NCBI RefSeq assembly: GCF_009724245.1 | Contig: NZ_WNNK01000002.1 | Span: 310,001 to 374,000, forward strand | Origin: Pseudomonas spelaei | Lineage (GTDB): Bacteria; Pseudomonadota; Gammaproteobacteria; Pseudomonadales; Pseudomonadaceae | DNA length: 64,000 bases | Reading direction: 5' to 3' | In this document: positions 35,865 through 45,816 of the stretch, piece by piece | Layout: every line of letters begins with the position of its first letter | How positions within the stretch are numbered: position 1 is the stretch's first letter | Made by a program: the position numbers and the translations under genes | The notes under the pieces: model-generated | Database searches by the model: none | Told to the model about the DNA's origin: nothing | Seen by the model: only the letters and a program-made list of their open reading frames with translations

Positions 35865-36968
35865 TCATACCAGAGCGGCCAACGCCTCACGACTGAACGG
35901 CAAGATATCCCCTTCACGCCCTTCACGGACCTTCACTGCCCAGTCCGGATCCACCAGCAACGCACGACCGACCGCCACCAGATCGAACTCGTCGTTGTTC
36001 AGGCGCTCCAGCAGTTTTTCCAGGCTCGCCGGTTGCGCGATCTTGTCGGTGTTGACCATAAATTGCAGGAACTCACCATCCAGGCCGACGCTGCCCACGG
36101 TAATGGTGGGTTTGCCGGTGAGCTTGCGGGTCCAGCCAGCCAGGTTCAGGTCCGAGCCTTCGAACTCCGGCTCCCAGAAACGGCGAGTGGAACAGTGGAA
36201 GATATCCACGCCGGCATCGGCCAGTGGCTTGAGGAACTCGCCAAGGGTTTCAGGGGTTTGTACCAGGCGTGCGGTGTAGTCCTGCTGCTTCCATTGCGAG
36301 AAACGCAAGATGATCGGGAAGTCCGGGCCCACGGCAGCGCGGACGGCTTGAATCAACTCAATGGCAAAGCGTGAGCGGTTGGCCAGGCTGCCGCCGTATT
36401 CGTCAGTGCGCTGGTTGCTGCCGTCCCAGAAGAACTGGTCCACCAGATAGCCATGGGCGCCGTGGATTTCCACGCCGTCCATGCCAATGCTTTGGGCATC
36501 CTTGGCGGCCTGGGCGAAGGCAGAGATCACTTCCTTGATGTCCTGGACCGTCATGCCGTGAACCACGACCTTGCCGTCCTTGAGTTTCTCGGTCGGGCCA
36601 TAACCCGGAACGCTGGCATCCGGCTCGGTGCCGATGCGACGCACACTGCCCACATGCCACAGTTGCGGGACGATCCTGCCGCCTTCGGCGTGCACGGCGT
36701 CAGCCACTTTCTTCCAGCCGGCCAACGCGGCCTCACCGTAGAAATGCGGCACGTTCGGGTAGCCATTGGAGGCCTGATGGCCGACCACGGTGCCCTCGGT
36801 GATGATCAGGCCCACACCGGCCGCAGCACGGCGACGGTAGTACTCGATAACTTTGGAGTTGGGCACACCGCCCGGGGAAAACGAGCGGGTCATGGGTGCC
36901 ATGACTACGCGGGTCGACAATTGCAGTGCACCGAGCTGGAAGGGTTTGAACAAAGCTTGGACAGGCAT
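35865..36968 (-). CDS. Old yellow enzyme family NADH:flavin oxidoreductase
   Basis: A 367-residue FMN-dependent alkene reductase of the OYE family. The TIM barrel begins LFKPFQLGALQLSTRVVMAP. The substrate-binding pair is in VEIHGAHGYLVDQFFW (His-x-x-His/Asn type), the FMN-phosphate loop is VGRALLVDPDW, and NQRTDEYGGSLANR is present. The ATG at 36968 with GGAG upstream is preferred to the longer frame. It likely reduces activated alkenes or nitro compounds; the physiological substrate is unknown. Confidence 0.9.
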   Translation of the reverse strand: MPVQALFKPFQLGALQLSTRVVMAPMTRSFSPGGVPNSKVIEYYRRRAAAGVGLIITEGTVVGHQASNGYPNVPHFYGEAALAGWKKVADAVHAEGGRIVPQLWHVGSVRRIGTEPDASVPGYGPTEKLKDGKVVVHGMTVQDIKEVISAFAQAAKDAQSIGMDGVEIHGAHGYLVDQFFWDGSNQRTDEYGGSLANRSRFAIELIQAVRAAVGPDFPIILRFSQWKQQDYTARLVQTPETLGEFLKPLADAGVDIFHCSTRRFWEPEFEGSDLNLAGWTRKLTGKPTITVGSVGLDGEFLQFMVNTDKIAQPASLEKLLERLNNDEFDLVAVGRALLVDPDWAVKVREGREGDILPFSREALAALV

Positions 36969-37079
36969 GGGAGCACTCCACGGGAAAGGGGTTTTATGAC
37001 GTAGATAATATGGAGAGTGCGCAGTACTGGATAGCACTATTGATTGCGGTGATTAAGGGGTAAAAGCAGGAAAGACGAT

Positions 37080-37124
37080 GGGCTTGTTGTGGCAAGGGGC
37101 TTGCCCCCTCGCCACAACAAGCCC
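37080..37124. repeat. Short REP-like palindrome of a different family
   Basis: GGGCTTGTTGTGGC (37080-37093) and GCCACAACAAGCCC (37111-37124) are perfect arms around AAGGGGCTTGCCCCCTC. The AAGGGGGCTTGCCCC core is a separate repeat type from the GTGGGAGC elements elsewhere in the window. Confidence 0.8.
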
Positions 37125-37140
37125 CACTACAACAACGGTA

Positions 37141-37623
37141 TCAGCTCAGCGCCTTTTCGATGGCCTGAACAATGGTCGGATCATCCGGAGCAGTACGCGG
37201 CGAGAAACGCGCCAGCACCCGACCATCCTTGCCCAGCAGAAATTTTTCGAAGTTCCAGGTGATGTCCCCGGGAAACTCGGCCCCCTCGCCCGCCAGCAAA
37301 CGGTACAACTGGTGACGCTCAGGGCCATTGACCTCAAGCTTGCTGCCCAGGGGAAAGCTCACGCCATAGTTAAGGCTGCAGAACGCCTGGATCTCCTCCT
37401 CGGTACCCGGTTCCTGGCCCGCAAACTGGTTGCACGGCAGGCCCAGCACGGTGAAACCCTGGCCCCTGTATTGCTGATAGAGGTTTTCCAGCGCCGCATA
37501 CTGCGGTGTCAGCCCGCATTTGGAGGCAACGTTGACCACCAGCACGACTTGCCCCTTGAAGGGCGCCAGAGGCAGCTCCTGACCATCCAGAGCTTTGAGT
37601 TTAAGGTCGTGGAAAGCACTCAT
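37141..37623 (-). CDS. Glutathione peroxidase family protein
   Basis: A 160-residue thioredoxin-fold peroxidase that reduces hydroperoxides. It is the cysteine form, with the peroxidatic Cys in NVASKCGLTPQY, the Gln of LPCNQFAGQEPG, and the Trp-Asn of ITWNFEKFL forming the catalytic site. In bacteria these enzymes usually use thioredoxin. ATG 37623 with GGAG upstream is taken. It neighbours slyD and OYE as in other pseudomonads. Confidence 0.9.
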   Translation of the reverse strand: MSAFHDLKLKALDGQELPLAPFKGQVVLVVNVASKCGLTPQYAALENLYQQYRGQGFTVLGLPCNQFAGQEPGTEEEIQAFCSLNYGVSFPLGSKLEVNGPERHQLYRLLAGEGAEFPGDITWNFEKFLLGKDGRVLARFSPRTAPDDPTIVQAIEKALS

Positions 37624-37706
37624 GACGAACTCCAGATATCCCATGTTCTTCGCATAACAGCGGTTCGAGATTACAACCGCCCAGTCGGCAATAATAGCTG
37701 CCGATC

Positions 37707-37733
37707 AAAAAAGGCGCCCGAAGGCGCCTTTTT
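37707..37733. terminator. Intrinsic terminator of slyD
   Basis: AAAAAGGCGCC / GGCGCCTTTTT with a CGAA-type loop, 27 bases after the minus-strand slyD stop. Confidence 0.85.
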
Positions 37734-37759
37734 CCAACTGACAGACCTTAGTCCATCAA

Positions 37760-38245
37760 TTAATGGTGATGACCGCCTTCACCGTGGACGTGACCGTGGG
37801 CCACTTCTTCCTGGGACGCGTCGCGGATAGCCACGATCTTGACCTGGAAGTTCAGGCGCTGGCCAGCCAACGGGTGGTTGCCGTCGACGGTGACGTCGTC
37901 GCCGTCCAGATCACGGATGGTAACGATCTGCATCTGGCCGTCTGGAGCGGAAGCGTGGAACTGCATGCCCACTTCCAGCTCATCAACGCCTTCGAACATG
38001 CTGCGGCTCAGGGTGCTGACCAGTTCGGCGGAGTATTCACCGTAGGCATCTTCAGGTTCTACGGCAACGGTCAGTTCGTCACCGACCTCTTTGCCTTCCA
38101 GGGCCTTTTCCAGGCCCGGGATGATGTTACCTGCACCTTGCAGGTAGACCAGCGGCGCGCCGCCGGCAGAACTGTCGATGACCTCACCAGCGTCGTTGGT
38201 CAGGGTATAGTCAATGGAGACAGCCTTATTGGCGGCGATCGGCAT
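37760..38245 (-). CDS. slyD: FKBP-type peptidyl-prolyl isomerase SlyD
   Basis: A 161-residue prolyl isomerase and chaperone. The FKBP domain (YTLTNDAGEVIDSSAGGAPL, LEKALEGKEVGDE) is interrupted by the insert-in-flap chaperone domain (PEDAYGEYS...SMFEGVDELEVG). The C-terminus has a short His-rich tail (HGHVHGEGGHHH), suited to nickel or other metals though shorter than in E. coli SlyD. ATG 38245 with AAGG upstream is taken. Confidence 0.92.
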   Translation of the reverse strand: MPIAANKAVSIDYTLTNDAGEVIDSSAGGAPLVYLQGAGNIIPGLEKALEGKEVGDELTVAVEPEDAYGEYSAELVSTLSRSMFEGVDELEVGMQFHASAPDGQMQIVTIRDLDGDDVTVDGNHPLAGQRLNFQVKIVAIRDASQEEVAHGHVHGEGGHHH

Positions 38246-38354
38246 GGGGCGAGACCTTTTGCATAAGAATGAAGAACGGACAAGTCTAAACAAGGATTTG
38301 CCCGAAAGCGAACAGAACCCGGACAGACGGGGTCGAACAAGCGACTCGACGGTC

Positions 38355-38552
38355 ATGGGTTTTCATCAGGATGAAGACCAACACTGGGTCGTCGAGCTTT
38401 CCTGCGGCCACACCCAACACCTGCGCCACCAGCCGCCGTGGCAATCCCGGGCCTGGGTCAATGACCCTGCGCAACGCCTTGAAAAAATAGGCCGGCCCTT
38501 TGCGTGTGGCTGGTGTGCGCAGGGCTCAGATAGAGATAACCTTGGCACTTGA
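38355..38552 (+). CDS. DUF3565 family small protein
   Basis: A 65-residue protein (MGFHQDEDQHWVVELSCGHT, HLRHQPPWQSRAWV, FACGWCAQG). The Cys-Gly-His and Cys-x-x-Cys pairs look like a small zinc-binding site. The frame is open further upstream to 38214, and an ATG at 38244 would overlap the slyD start region, so 38355 is favoured; the start remains uncertain. Function is unknown. Confidence 0.7.
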   Translation: MGFHQDEDQHWVVELSCGHTQHLRHQPPWQSRAWVNDPAQRLEKIGRPFACGWCAQGSDRDNLGT

Positions 38553-38614
38553 TTCCCCCGGTAGGCCATCAGCTATAGACAGCCACCGAAGCCATGCACC
38601 TCCAGAGAATTCGC

Positions 38615-40714
38615 ATGCAGACTTTTTTTATCGCGCCCACCGATTTTGGTGTGGGTCTGACCTCCATCAGCCTTGGGCTGGTGCGTACCCTTGAGCGGGC
38701 CGGGCTGAAAGTCGGCTTCTTCAAACCCATTGCCCAGCCACACCCCGGCGACACGGGGCCGGAGCGCTCTACCGAACTGGTAGCTCGCACCCACGGCCTG
38801 AAACCGCCACAGCCGCTGGGCCTGGCGCACGTCGAGCGCATGCTCGGCGACGGCCAACTCGATGAGTTGCTGGAAGAAATCATCACCCTTTACCAGCAAG
38901 CAGCCGTGGGCAAGGACGTGCTGATTGTCGAAGGCATGGTGCCGACCCGCAGCGCCAGCTATGCGGCACGGGTCAACCTGCACCTGGCGAAAAGCCTGGA
39001 TGCCGAAGTGATTCTGGTCTCGGCGCCGGAAAACGAAGTGCTGACCGAACTGTCCGGCCGCGTGGAACTGCAGGCCCAACTGTTCGGTGGCCCGAAAGAC
39101 CCGAAGGTCCTCGGCGTGATCCTCAACAAGGTGCGTACCGAGGAAAGCATGGAGGCGTTCTCCGCACGCCTCAAAGAGCATTCGCCCTTGCTGCGCAGTG
39201 GCGATTTCCGCCTGCTGGGCTGCATTCCGTACCAGCCGGAACTCAACGCCCCACGCACCCGCGACGTGGCCGACTTGATGGGCGCGCAAATCCTCAACGC
39301 CGGCGACTACGAAACCCGGCGCATGACCAAAATCATCATCTGCGCACGCACCATGCGCAACACCGTGGAGCTGCTCAAACCCGGCGTGCTGGTGGTAACG
39401 CCGGGGGATCGTGACGACATCATCCTCGCCGTCAGCCTCGCCGCCATCAACGGCGTGCCGTTGGCCGGCCTGCTGCTGACCAGCGACACCCTGCCCGACC
39501 CACGCATCATGGACCTGTGCCGTGGCGCCTTCCAGGCCGGGCTGCCAGTGTTGTCGGTGAGCACCGGCTCTTACGACACCGCCAACCTGCTCAATAACCT
39601 GAACAAGGAAATCCCGATTGATGACCGCGAACGTGCGGAGATCATCACCGACTTCGTCGCCAGCCACCTCGATGCCCGCTGGCTGCACCAACGCTGCGGC
39701 ACACCACGGGAAATGCGCCTGTCGCCGGCGGTGTTCCGTTATCAATTGATCCAGCGCGCCCAGGCCGCCAACAAGCGCATCGTCCTGCCCGAAGGCAGCG
39801 AGCCGCTGACCGTACAGGCCGCCGCGATCTGCCAGGCGCGAGGCATCGCCCGTTGCGTGTTGCTGGCCAAACCTGCGGACGTGGAAGCAGTGGCCCGTGC
39901 ACAAGGTATCGAGCTGCCCGAAGGCCTGGAGATTCTCGACCCGGATTTGATTCGCCAACGCTATGTCGAGCCCATGGTGGCCTTGCGCAAAAGCAAAAGC
40001 CTCAACGCGCCGATGGCCGAGCAGCAACTGGAAGACACCGTGGTGATCGCCACCATGATGCTCGCGCTGGATGAAGTCGACGGTTTGGTCTCCGGCGTCA
40101 TCCACTCCACCGCCAACACCATCCGCCCGGCCTTGCAGCTGATTAAAACCGCACCGGGCTGCACCTTGGTGTCGTCGGTATTTTTCATGTTGTTCCCCGA
40201 GCAAGTGCTGGTCTACGGCGACTGCGTGATGAACCCGCACCCAAGCGCTGCGGAACTTGCGGAAATTGCCCTGCAAAGTGCCGACTCGGCTGCTGCATTC
40301 GGCATCACGCCACGGGTAGCGATGATCAGCTATTCCAGTGGTGATTCGGCCAGCGGAGAAGAAGTGGAAAAGGTTCGTGAAGCCACCCTGCTTGCCCACG
40401 AAGCCCAAAGCTCGCTGCTGATCGACGGCCCGTTGCAATACGACGCCGCCGCCAACGAAACCGTCGCCCGACAATTGGCCCCCAACAGCCTGGTCGCCGG
40501 CAAGGCTACGGTGTTCGTGTTCCCCGACCTGAACACCGGCAACACCACCCACAAGGCCGTACAACGCAGCGCCGATTGCGTCAGCCTGGGGCCGATGCTG
40601 CAAGGCCTGCGCAAACCGGTGAACGACCTGCCCCGTGGGGCCCAGGTGGACGACATCGTGTACACCATCGCCCTGACTGCGATTCAAGCCGCCAACCGAC
40701 CTATGGATGCCTAA
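38615..40714 (+). CDS. pta: Phosphate acetyltransferase
   Basis: Interconverts acetyl-CoA and acetyl phosphate. This is the long, about 700-residue form. The N-terminal P-loop-like (BioD/CobQ-type) domain begins MQTFFIAPTDFGVGLTSISL. A DRTGG-type middle domain follows, and the catalytic PTA domain starts near residue 380 (RYQLIQRAQAANKRIVLPEG). ATG 38615 matches the family start better than 38594. In P. aeruginosa ackA lies next to pta; here it is absent, and DUF3565 and slyD stand upstream. The acyltransferase gene follows directly. Confidence 0.94.
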   Translation: MQTFFIAPTDFGVGLTSISLGLVRTLERAGLKVGFFKPIAQPHPGDTGPERSTELVARTHGLKPPQPLGLAHVERMLGDGQLDELLEEIITLYQQAAVGKDVLIVEGMVPTRSASYAARVNLHLAKSLDAEVILVSAPENEVLTELSGRVELQAQLFGGPKDPKVLGVILNKVRTEESMEAFSARLKEHSPLLRSGDFRLLGCIPYQPELNAPRTRDVADLMGAQILNAGDYETRRMTKIIICARTMRNTVELLKPGVLVVTPGDRDDIILAVSLAAINGVPLAGLLLTSDTLPDPRIMDLCRGAFQAGLPVLSVSTGSYDTANLLNNLNKEIPIDDRERAEIITDFVASHLDARWLHQRCGTPREMRLSPAVFRYQLIQRAQAANKRIVLPEGSEPLTVQAAAICQARGIARCVLLAKPADVEAVARAQGIELPEGLEILDPDLIRQRYVEPMVALRKSKSLNAPMAEQQLEDTVVIATMMLALDEVDGLVSGVIHSTANTIRPALQLIKTAPGCTLVSSVFFMLFPEQVLVYGDCVMNPHPSAAELAEIALQSADSAAAFGITPRVAMISYSSGDSASGEEVEKVREATLLAHEAQSSLLIDGPLQYDAAANETVARQLAPNSLVAGKATVFVFPDLNTGNTTHKAVQRSADCVSLGPMLQGLRKPVNDLPRGAQVDDIVYTIALTAIQAANRPMDA

Positions 40715-41614
40715 ATGCTGGATTTTCTACCTGCCGCCGTACGCGGAGTGATCGCCTCGCTGTTGCTGGCGCTGAACACGATCCTGCTGTGTTCGTTCCT
40801 GTTTATCGTGGCGCTGTTCAAGCTTCTTCCGTTTGCCAAGCGCTTCAGCGAATGGCTGATGAACCACACCCACGAGGCGTGGATCAGCAACAACAAGGCC
40901 TGGATGAACCTGGTGCGCCGCACCCACTGGCACCTGAAGGGCCTTGAGGGCCTGGACTACGAGCATTCTTATCTGGTGACCAGCAACCACCAGAGTTGGG
41001 TCGACATCATGGTGCTGCAATACGTGCTCAACCGGCGTATTCGTCCGCTGAAGTTTTTCCTCAAGCAGGAGTTGATTTGGGTCCCGGTGATCGGTCTGGC
41101 CTGGTGGGCATTGGGCTTCCCGTTCATGAAGCGCTACACCAAAGCCTACCTGGAGAAGCACCCGGAGAAGAAAGGCAAGGACCTGGAAACCACCCGCAAG
41201 ACCTGCGCGAAGTTTCGCGACAACCCGGTGGGGATTTTCAACTTTGCCGAGGGCACGCGGTTTACCGAGGGTAAGCACGCCCAGCAGAAGTCACCGTTTC
41301 GCTATTTGCTCAAGCCCAAGGCCGGCGGCATTGCCTTTGTGCTGGATGCCATGGGCGAACAACTGAAGTCGCTGGTGAACGTGACCATTCACTATCCTGG
41401 CGGGCGTCCCGGTTACTGGGATTTGCTGTGCGGGAATGTGAAGGACGTGGTGGTGCAGTTTGAAGAAGTGCAGATTCCGGTGCAGTTCATTGGCAAGAAC
41501 TATGAGCAGGATGCGGAGTATCGGTTGGCGTTCCAGGGGTGGATCAATGGGTTGTGGGAAGAAAAGGATGTGTTGCTGGAGCAGCTTCACAAAGACTTCC
41601 CTGCCAGCCGCTAA
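40715..41614 (+). CDS. PlsC-type acyltransferase
   Basis: A 299-residue membrane-anchored acyltransferase with an N-terminal hydrophobic segment (GVIASLLLALNTILLCSFLF). The catalytic motif is NHQSWVDIM (NHxxxxD type) and the acceptor-site motif is FNFAEGTRFTEG (EGTR). It resembles the YihG/LPLAT group acting on lysophospholipids. The start codon directly follows the pta stop. The acyl donor and acceptor are not determinable here. Confidence 0.88.
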   Translation: MLDFLPAAVRGVIASLLLALNTILLCSFLFIVALFKLLPFAKRFSEWLMNHTHEAWISNNKAWMNLVRRTHWHLKGLEGLDYEHSYLVTSNHQSWVDIMVLQYVLNRRIRPLKFFLKQELIWVPVIGLAWWALGFPFMKRYTKAYLEKHPEKKGKDLETTRKTCAKFRDNPVGIFNFAEGTRFTEGKHAQQKSPFRYLLKPKAGGIAFVLDAMGEQLKSLVNVTIHYPGGRPGYWDLLCGNVKDVVVQFEEVQIPVQFIGKNYEQDAEYRLAFQGWINGLWEEKDVLLEQLHKDFPASR

Positions 41615-41634
41615 TCAACATGTGGATGCAATTT

Positions 41635-41725
41635 AATGTGGGAGCTGGCTTGCCTGCGATAGGATCGCCTCGGCTCAACTGACAGACCGAGTTGCCTGCA
41701 TCGCAGGCAAGCCAGCTCCCACATT
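41635..41725. repeat. REP palindrome
   Basis: Arms AATGTGGGAGCTGGCTTGCC / GGCAAGCCAGCTCCCACATT, with the inner part more diverged than in other copies. It lies between the acyltransferase gene and the cysNC terminator. Confidence 0.9.
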
Positions 41726-41734
41726 AGAAAATGA

Positions 41735-41775
41735 AAAGGCCCGCTACCGAGTGATCGGTGGCGGGCCTTTTTGCG
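41735..41775. terminator. Intrinsic terminator between acyltransferase and cysNC
   Basis: AAAGGCCCGC-T-ACCG / CGGT-G-GCGGGCCTTTTT forms a long stem with flanking A and T runs, suiting both convergent genes. Confidence 0.85.
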
Positions 41776-41785
41776 GCTGTGACGC

Positions 41786-43684
41786 TTAGATCACGCCGCG
41801 CTGACGCAACAGCTCCAGCACTTGCTTGACGCTTTCTTCCAGCGACAGCACCTGGGTGTCGATCACCAGATCGGCATTCAGCGGCACGTCATACGGGAAG
41901 GACTCGCCCGGGATGTTATCCCCGCCTGCGGCATACAAGCCTTGCGGATCACGCTCGGCACACACCAACGGCGAAGCCTGGACATACACCGTCAGCAGCC
42001 GATCATCACCAATCAATGCCTTGGCCTGTTCACGACCAGCTGCATCCGGGGCAACAAACGCGGCCAGGGTCAGCAAGCCGGCTTCGTTGAACTGACGCGC
42101 CACGTGAGCAGCACGACGCCAGTTCTCGGCACGCCCGGCACGGTCTTGCAGCAGACCTTTATTCAGGTCATGGCGCAGGTTCTGACCGTCCAACACAAAC
42201 ACCGCACGGCCCATGTCGAACAGCTTGCGCTCTACCGCGTAGGCCAAGGTACTTTTGCCGGCGCCGGACAAGCCGCTGAACAGCACGGTAGCCGGTTGCT
42301 GGCCGAAGCGCTGGGCGCGCTCCTCAGTGGCTACATGTGCAGACTTGCCATGTTGCACAGCACTGCCATGACTGGCCGGTGGCGCGATGATCATCCCCGC
42401 TGCCACGGTGCCGTTGGTCAAGCGATCGATGACGATAAAAGCACCGGTGGTGCGGTTGCTCGCATAGCCGTCCAACGCAATCGGAGCGTCGAGGCTGACC
42501 TTGACCCGACCGATCTCGTTCAGTTGCAAGGCACTGGCTGGCCCTTCAGCCAAGGTGTTCACATCCACGCGATGCACGATGCTGGTAATGGAACCCGGCA
42601 CGTAGCTGGTGGCGCGCTTGATGTCGTATTTCTTGCCCGGCAGCATCGGCTCTTCGGCCATCCACACCAGCATGGCGTCAAAGGCGTCGGTCACTTGCGG
42701 CACGTTGTCGGCATGCACCAGCAGGTCGCCACGGGAGATGTCGATCTCGTCTTCCATGGTCAGGGTCACGGCCTGGCCGGGACCTGCGTGCTCCAGTTCA
42801 CCTTCGAAGGTGACGATGGATTTGACGCGGCTACTCTTGCCCGACGGCAGCACCACGACTTCGTCGCCTTTATGCACGATACCGCTGGCCAGGGTCCCGG
42901 CAAAACCTCGGAAGTTCAGGTTCGGACGGTTGACGTACTGCACCGGGAACCGCAGGTCGGTGTAGTTGCGATCGTTGGCGATCTCGACGGTTTCGAGGAT
43001 CTCCATCAGCGACTGGCCGGTGTACCAAGGCGAACGCTCGCTCTTGTTCACCACGTTGTCGCCCTTGAGCGCCGACATCGGCACAAACGCCATGGTGCTC
43101 GGCTTGAACGCGATACCTTCGGCAAACTTCAGGTAATCGGCCTTGATCGACTCGAACACGCTTTGGTCAAAGCCATTGATGTCCATCTTGTTGACGGCCA
43201 CCACGATGTGTTTGATGCCCAGCAACGAGGCGATAAAGCTGTGGCGACGGGTCTGGGTCTGCACACCGTAGCGGGCGTCGATCAGGATGATCGCCAGGTC
43301 ACAGGTGGACGCACCGGTGGCCATGTTGCGGGTGTACTGCTCATGGCCGGGAGTGTCGGCGATGATGAATTTGCGCTTGGCAGTAGAGAAGTAGCGGTAG
43401 GCGACATCGATGGTGATGCCCTGCTCACGCTCGGCCTGCAGGCCGTCGACCAGCAATGCCAGGTCGATGTCGTCACCGGTGGTGCCGACTTTCTTCGAAT
43501 CGCGGGTGATGGCTTCCAGATGGTCTTCGTAGATCATCTTGGAGTCGTGCAGCAAGCGCCCGATCAGGGTGCTCTTGCCGTCGTCGACGTTGCCACAGGT
43601 CAGAAAGCGCAGCATTTCCTTGCGTTCGTGCTGGCCCAGGTAGGCGAGGATGTCCTCGCTGATCAAATCAGATACGTGCGACAT
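41786..43684 (-). CDS. cysNC: Bifunctional sulfate adenylyltransferase GTPase subunit / APS kinase
   Basis: A 632-residue fusion. The first about 430 residues are the EF-Tu-like GTPase CysN (P-loop [30 protein letters not shown]). The C-terminal about 190 are APS kinase CysC (P-loop [29 protein letters not shown]). Together with CysD it makes APS and then PAPS from sulfate. The fusion is normal for Pseudomonas. It follows cysD by nine bases. Confidence 0.96.
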   Translation of the reverse strand: MSHVSDLISEDILAYLGQHERKEMLRFLTCGNVDDGKSTLIGRLLHDSKMIYEDHLEAITRDSKKVGTTGDDIDLALLVDGLQAEREQGITIDVAYRYFSTAKRKFIIADTPGHEQYTRNMATGASTCDLAIILIDARYGVQTQTRRHSFIASLLGIKHIVVAVNKMDINGFDQSVFESIKADYLKFAEGIAFKPSTMAFVPMSALKGDNVVNKSERSPWYTGQSLMEILETVEIANDRNYTDLRFPVQYVNRPNLNFRGFAGTLASGIVHKGDEVVVLPSGKSSRVKSIVTFEGELEHAGPGQAVTLTMEDEIDISRGDLLVHADNVPQVTDAFDAMLVWMAEEPMLPGKKYDIKRATSYVPGSITSIVHRVDVNTLAEGPASALQLNEIGRVKVSLDAPIALDGYASNRTTGAFIVIDRLTNGTVAAGMIIAPPASHGSAVQHGKSAHVATEERAQRFGQQPATVLFSGLSGAGKSTLAYAVERKLFDMGRAVFVLDGQNLRHDLNKGLLQDRAGRAENWRRAAHVARQFNEAGLLTLAAFVAPDAAGREQAKALIGDDRLLTVYVQASPLVCAERDPQGLYAAGGDNIPGESFPYDVPLNADLVIDTQVLSLEESVKQVLELLRQRGVI

Positions 43685-43693
43685 GACAACCCC

Positions 43694-44611
43694 TTAGAAA
43701 TAACCCTGACGTTTTTTGTCTTCCATGGAGCCTGCGCCATCGTGATCGATGACTCGGCCCTGGCGCTCGGAAGTTCGCGTCAGGAGCATTTCCTGAATGA
43801 TGTCCGTCAGGCTTTCAGCCTCGGACTCCACCGCGCCCGTCAACGGGTAGCAGCCAAGGGTACGGAAACGCACTTTCTTTTTGACGATACGGGCTTTTTC
43901 TTCGTCGGACAGGTGCTCGAGGATGCGCTCGTCGTCGATCATGATCAGCGTGCCGTTCTTCTCGATCACATCGCGTTCGGCGGCGAAGTACAGCGGCACG
44001 ATCGGGATGCCTTCAAGGTAGATGTACTGCCAGATGTCCAGCTCGGTCCAGTTGGACAGCGGGAACACACGGATCGACTCGCCCTTGTTGACGTTGCCGT
44101 TGTAGACGTTCCACAGCTCCGGGCGCTGGTTTTTCGGGTCCCAGCGGTGCTTGCTGTCGCGGAACGAGTACACGCGCTCTTTGGCGCGGGATTTCTCTTC
44201 ATCACGACGGGCACCGCCGAAAGCTGCGTCGAACCCATACTTGTCGAGGGCCTGTTTCAGGCCTTCGGTCTTCATGATGTCGGTGTGCTTGGCGCTGCCG
44301 TGGGTAAACGGATTGATGCCCTGCGCCACGCCGTCCGGGTTGACGTGGGTGATCAGCTCCAGGCCGAGTTCTTCAACCATACGGTCGCGGAACTTGTACA
44401 TCTCCTGGAATTTCCACTGGGTGTCGACGTGCATCACCGGAAACGGCAGCTTGCCCGGGAAAAATGCCTTGCGCGCCAGATGCAGCATCACGGCGGAGTC
44501 TTTACCGATCGAGTAGAGCATCACCGGGTTGTCGAACTCGGCGGCGACCTCGCGGATGATGTGGATGCTTTCCGCCTCCAGCTGTTTCAGATGCGTCAGT
44601 TTGTCGACCAT
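43694..44611 (-). CDS. cysD: Sulfate adenylyltransferase subunit 2
   Basis: The catalytic subunit forming APS from ATP and sulfate. Its 305 residues are of the PAPS-reductase/N-type ATP-pyrophosphatase fold. The PP-loop is [16 protein letters not shown], and the [12 protein letters not shown] stretch and C-terminal [15 protein letters not shown] are characteristic. It is first in the cysD-cysNC operon. Confidence 0.96.
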   Translation of the reverse strand: MVDKLTHLKQLEAESIHIIREVAAEFDNPVMLYSIGKDSAVMLHLARKAFFPGKLPFPVMHVDTQWKFQEMYKFRDRMVEELGLELITHVNPDGVAQGINPFTHGSAKHTDIMKTEGLKQALDKYGFDAAFGGARRDEEKSRAKERVYSFRDSKHRWDPKNQRPELWNVYNGNVNKGESIRVFPLSNWTELDIWQYIYLEGIPIVPLYFAAERDVIEKNGTLIMIDDERILEHLSDEEKARIVKKKVRFRTLGCYPLTGAVESEAESLTDIIQEMLLTRTSERQGRVIDHDGAGSMEDKKRQGYF

Positions 44612-44760
44612 GGCTACTCACGGAAAAACGATCTTATGGACGGCCATCGGGCCGTGTTCGAGCGGGGCATGCTAGCACAGCACCTTCTTCTATTCAGGGA
44701 GCCGACTAGAACGAAACGGTATATGAATATACCGGTGGGTTTGGCCCTACTCGGTCGAAG

Positions 44761-44938
44761 GTGGGAGCTGGCTTGCCTGCGATCGCGCTGTAGCCGCTGC
44801 CGAGGTACGAGGCTGCGATGCGTGTCCGCAGGACCGCCCTGGGGGCCGCTACGCAGCCCATCGCAGCCTCATTCTTCGGCAGCGGCTACAACCGCATTCG
44901 CGATGCACGTCGAATCGTCGCACCGCTGCTCCCACATT
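44761..44938. repeat. REP element split by a nested long palindrome
   Basis: Outer REP arms (GTGGGAGCTGGCTTGCC at 44761 and GCTCCCAC ending near 44936) flank a complete long palindrome. Its arms are GTAGCCGCTGCCGAGG... from 44790 and ...TTCGGCAGCGGCTAC to 44889. It looks like insertion of the second element into the loop of the first. The outer right arm is partly decayed. Confidence 0.8.
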
Positions 44939-44954
44939 TGTTCGGCGATGCTCA

Positions 44955-45713
44955 TCAGATCGGATTGGGACAATCGATGAATAGATGTTCAAGGGCAAAG
45001 CGCCGCGCCAGATAGTCCCCCAGCGCCTGCACACCATAACGCTCAGTGGCGTGGTGACCGGCGGCAATGAAGCTGATGTCATTTTCCCGCGCACTGTGGA
45101 AGGTCTGCTCCGAGGCCTCACCGCTCAGGTACAGGTCAACACCGGCCAATACGGCCTGATCGATATAGCCCTGGCCGCCACCTGTGCACCAGCCAATACG
45201 GCGGATCATCTCGCTGCCTTCAATCAGCAATGGCTCACGGCCCATGGCGTCCTGCACGCGACGGGCGAAGTCGCGGGGTGACACCGGCTCAGCCAGCGAG
45301 CCCACCAGGCCGACGACCTTGAGGTTATCCGGGTCCAGCGGGCCTTCGACGGTGATGTCCAGTTGCCGAGCAAGCTGCACGTTGTTACCGACGTCGGGGT
45401 GCAGGTCCAGGGGCAAGTGGTAGGCCAGCAAGCTGATGTCGTGCTTGAGCAGGGTTTTCAGGCGGCGCTGCTTCATGCCGGTGATGCACGGGCTTTCGCC
45501 TTTCCAGAAATAGCCGTGGTGCACCAGCACCAGGTCGGCCTGGGCTTCGACCGCCGCGTCCAGCAACGCCTGGCTCGCCGTGACACCGCTGACAATGCGC
45601 CGCACCTGGGGGCGGCCCTCGACCTGCAGGCCATTGGGGCAATAATCGGCAATTTTCGCGCTGTTGAGGTAGCGGTCTGCTTCCTCGACTAAGGTGCTCA
45701 GGGCGACGGCCAT
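44955..45713 (-). CDS. Nif3-like dinuclear metal protein (YbgI family)
   Basis: A 252-residue protein of the NIF3/DUF34 family that folds as a toroidal hexamer with a two-metal site. The metal-binding His residues are visible in VLVHHGYFW near residue 65, AYHLPLDLHPDVG near 97, and the late FIAAGHHATERYG. Its biological role is unsettled. It is divergent from algW with a 103-base gap. Confidence 0.9.
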   Translation of the reverse strand: MAVALSTLVEEADRYLNSAKIADYCPNGLQVEGRPQVRRIVSGVTASQALLDAAVEAQADLVLVHHGYFWKGESPCITGMKQRRLKTLLKHDISLLAYHLPLDLHPDVGNNVQLARQLDITVEGPLDPDNLKVVGLVGSLAEPVSPRDFARRVQDAMGREPLLIEGSEMIRRIGWCTGGGQGYIDQAVLAGVDLYLSGEASEQTFHSARENDISFIAAGHHATERYGVQALGDYLARRFALEHLFIDCPNPI

Positions 45714-45816
45714 AAAAGACTCCTAAATATCCCGTTCAGAGGCGCGCTCGGCCTCGTATAATGCGCGACATTATGGGCGCTCTTGTGCCCCCTGCAACCT
45801 GTCAGGATTTTTCTTA

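Noticed and set aside
38573..40687. Minus-strand 704-codon frame opposite pta
   Set aside because: It is antisense to pta along its whole length, with His/Gln/Gly-rich composition typical of shadows.
41822..44980. Plus-strand 1052-codon frame opposite cysNC and cysD
   Set aside because: It is a very long open frame, but antisense to strongly conserved genes and running on into a repeat element. No domain is recognisable.
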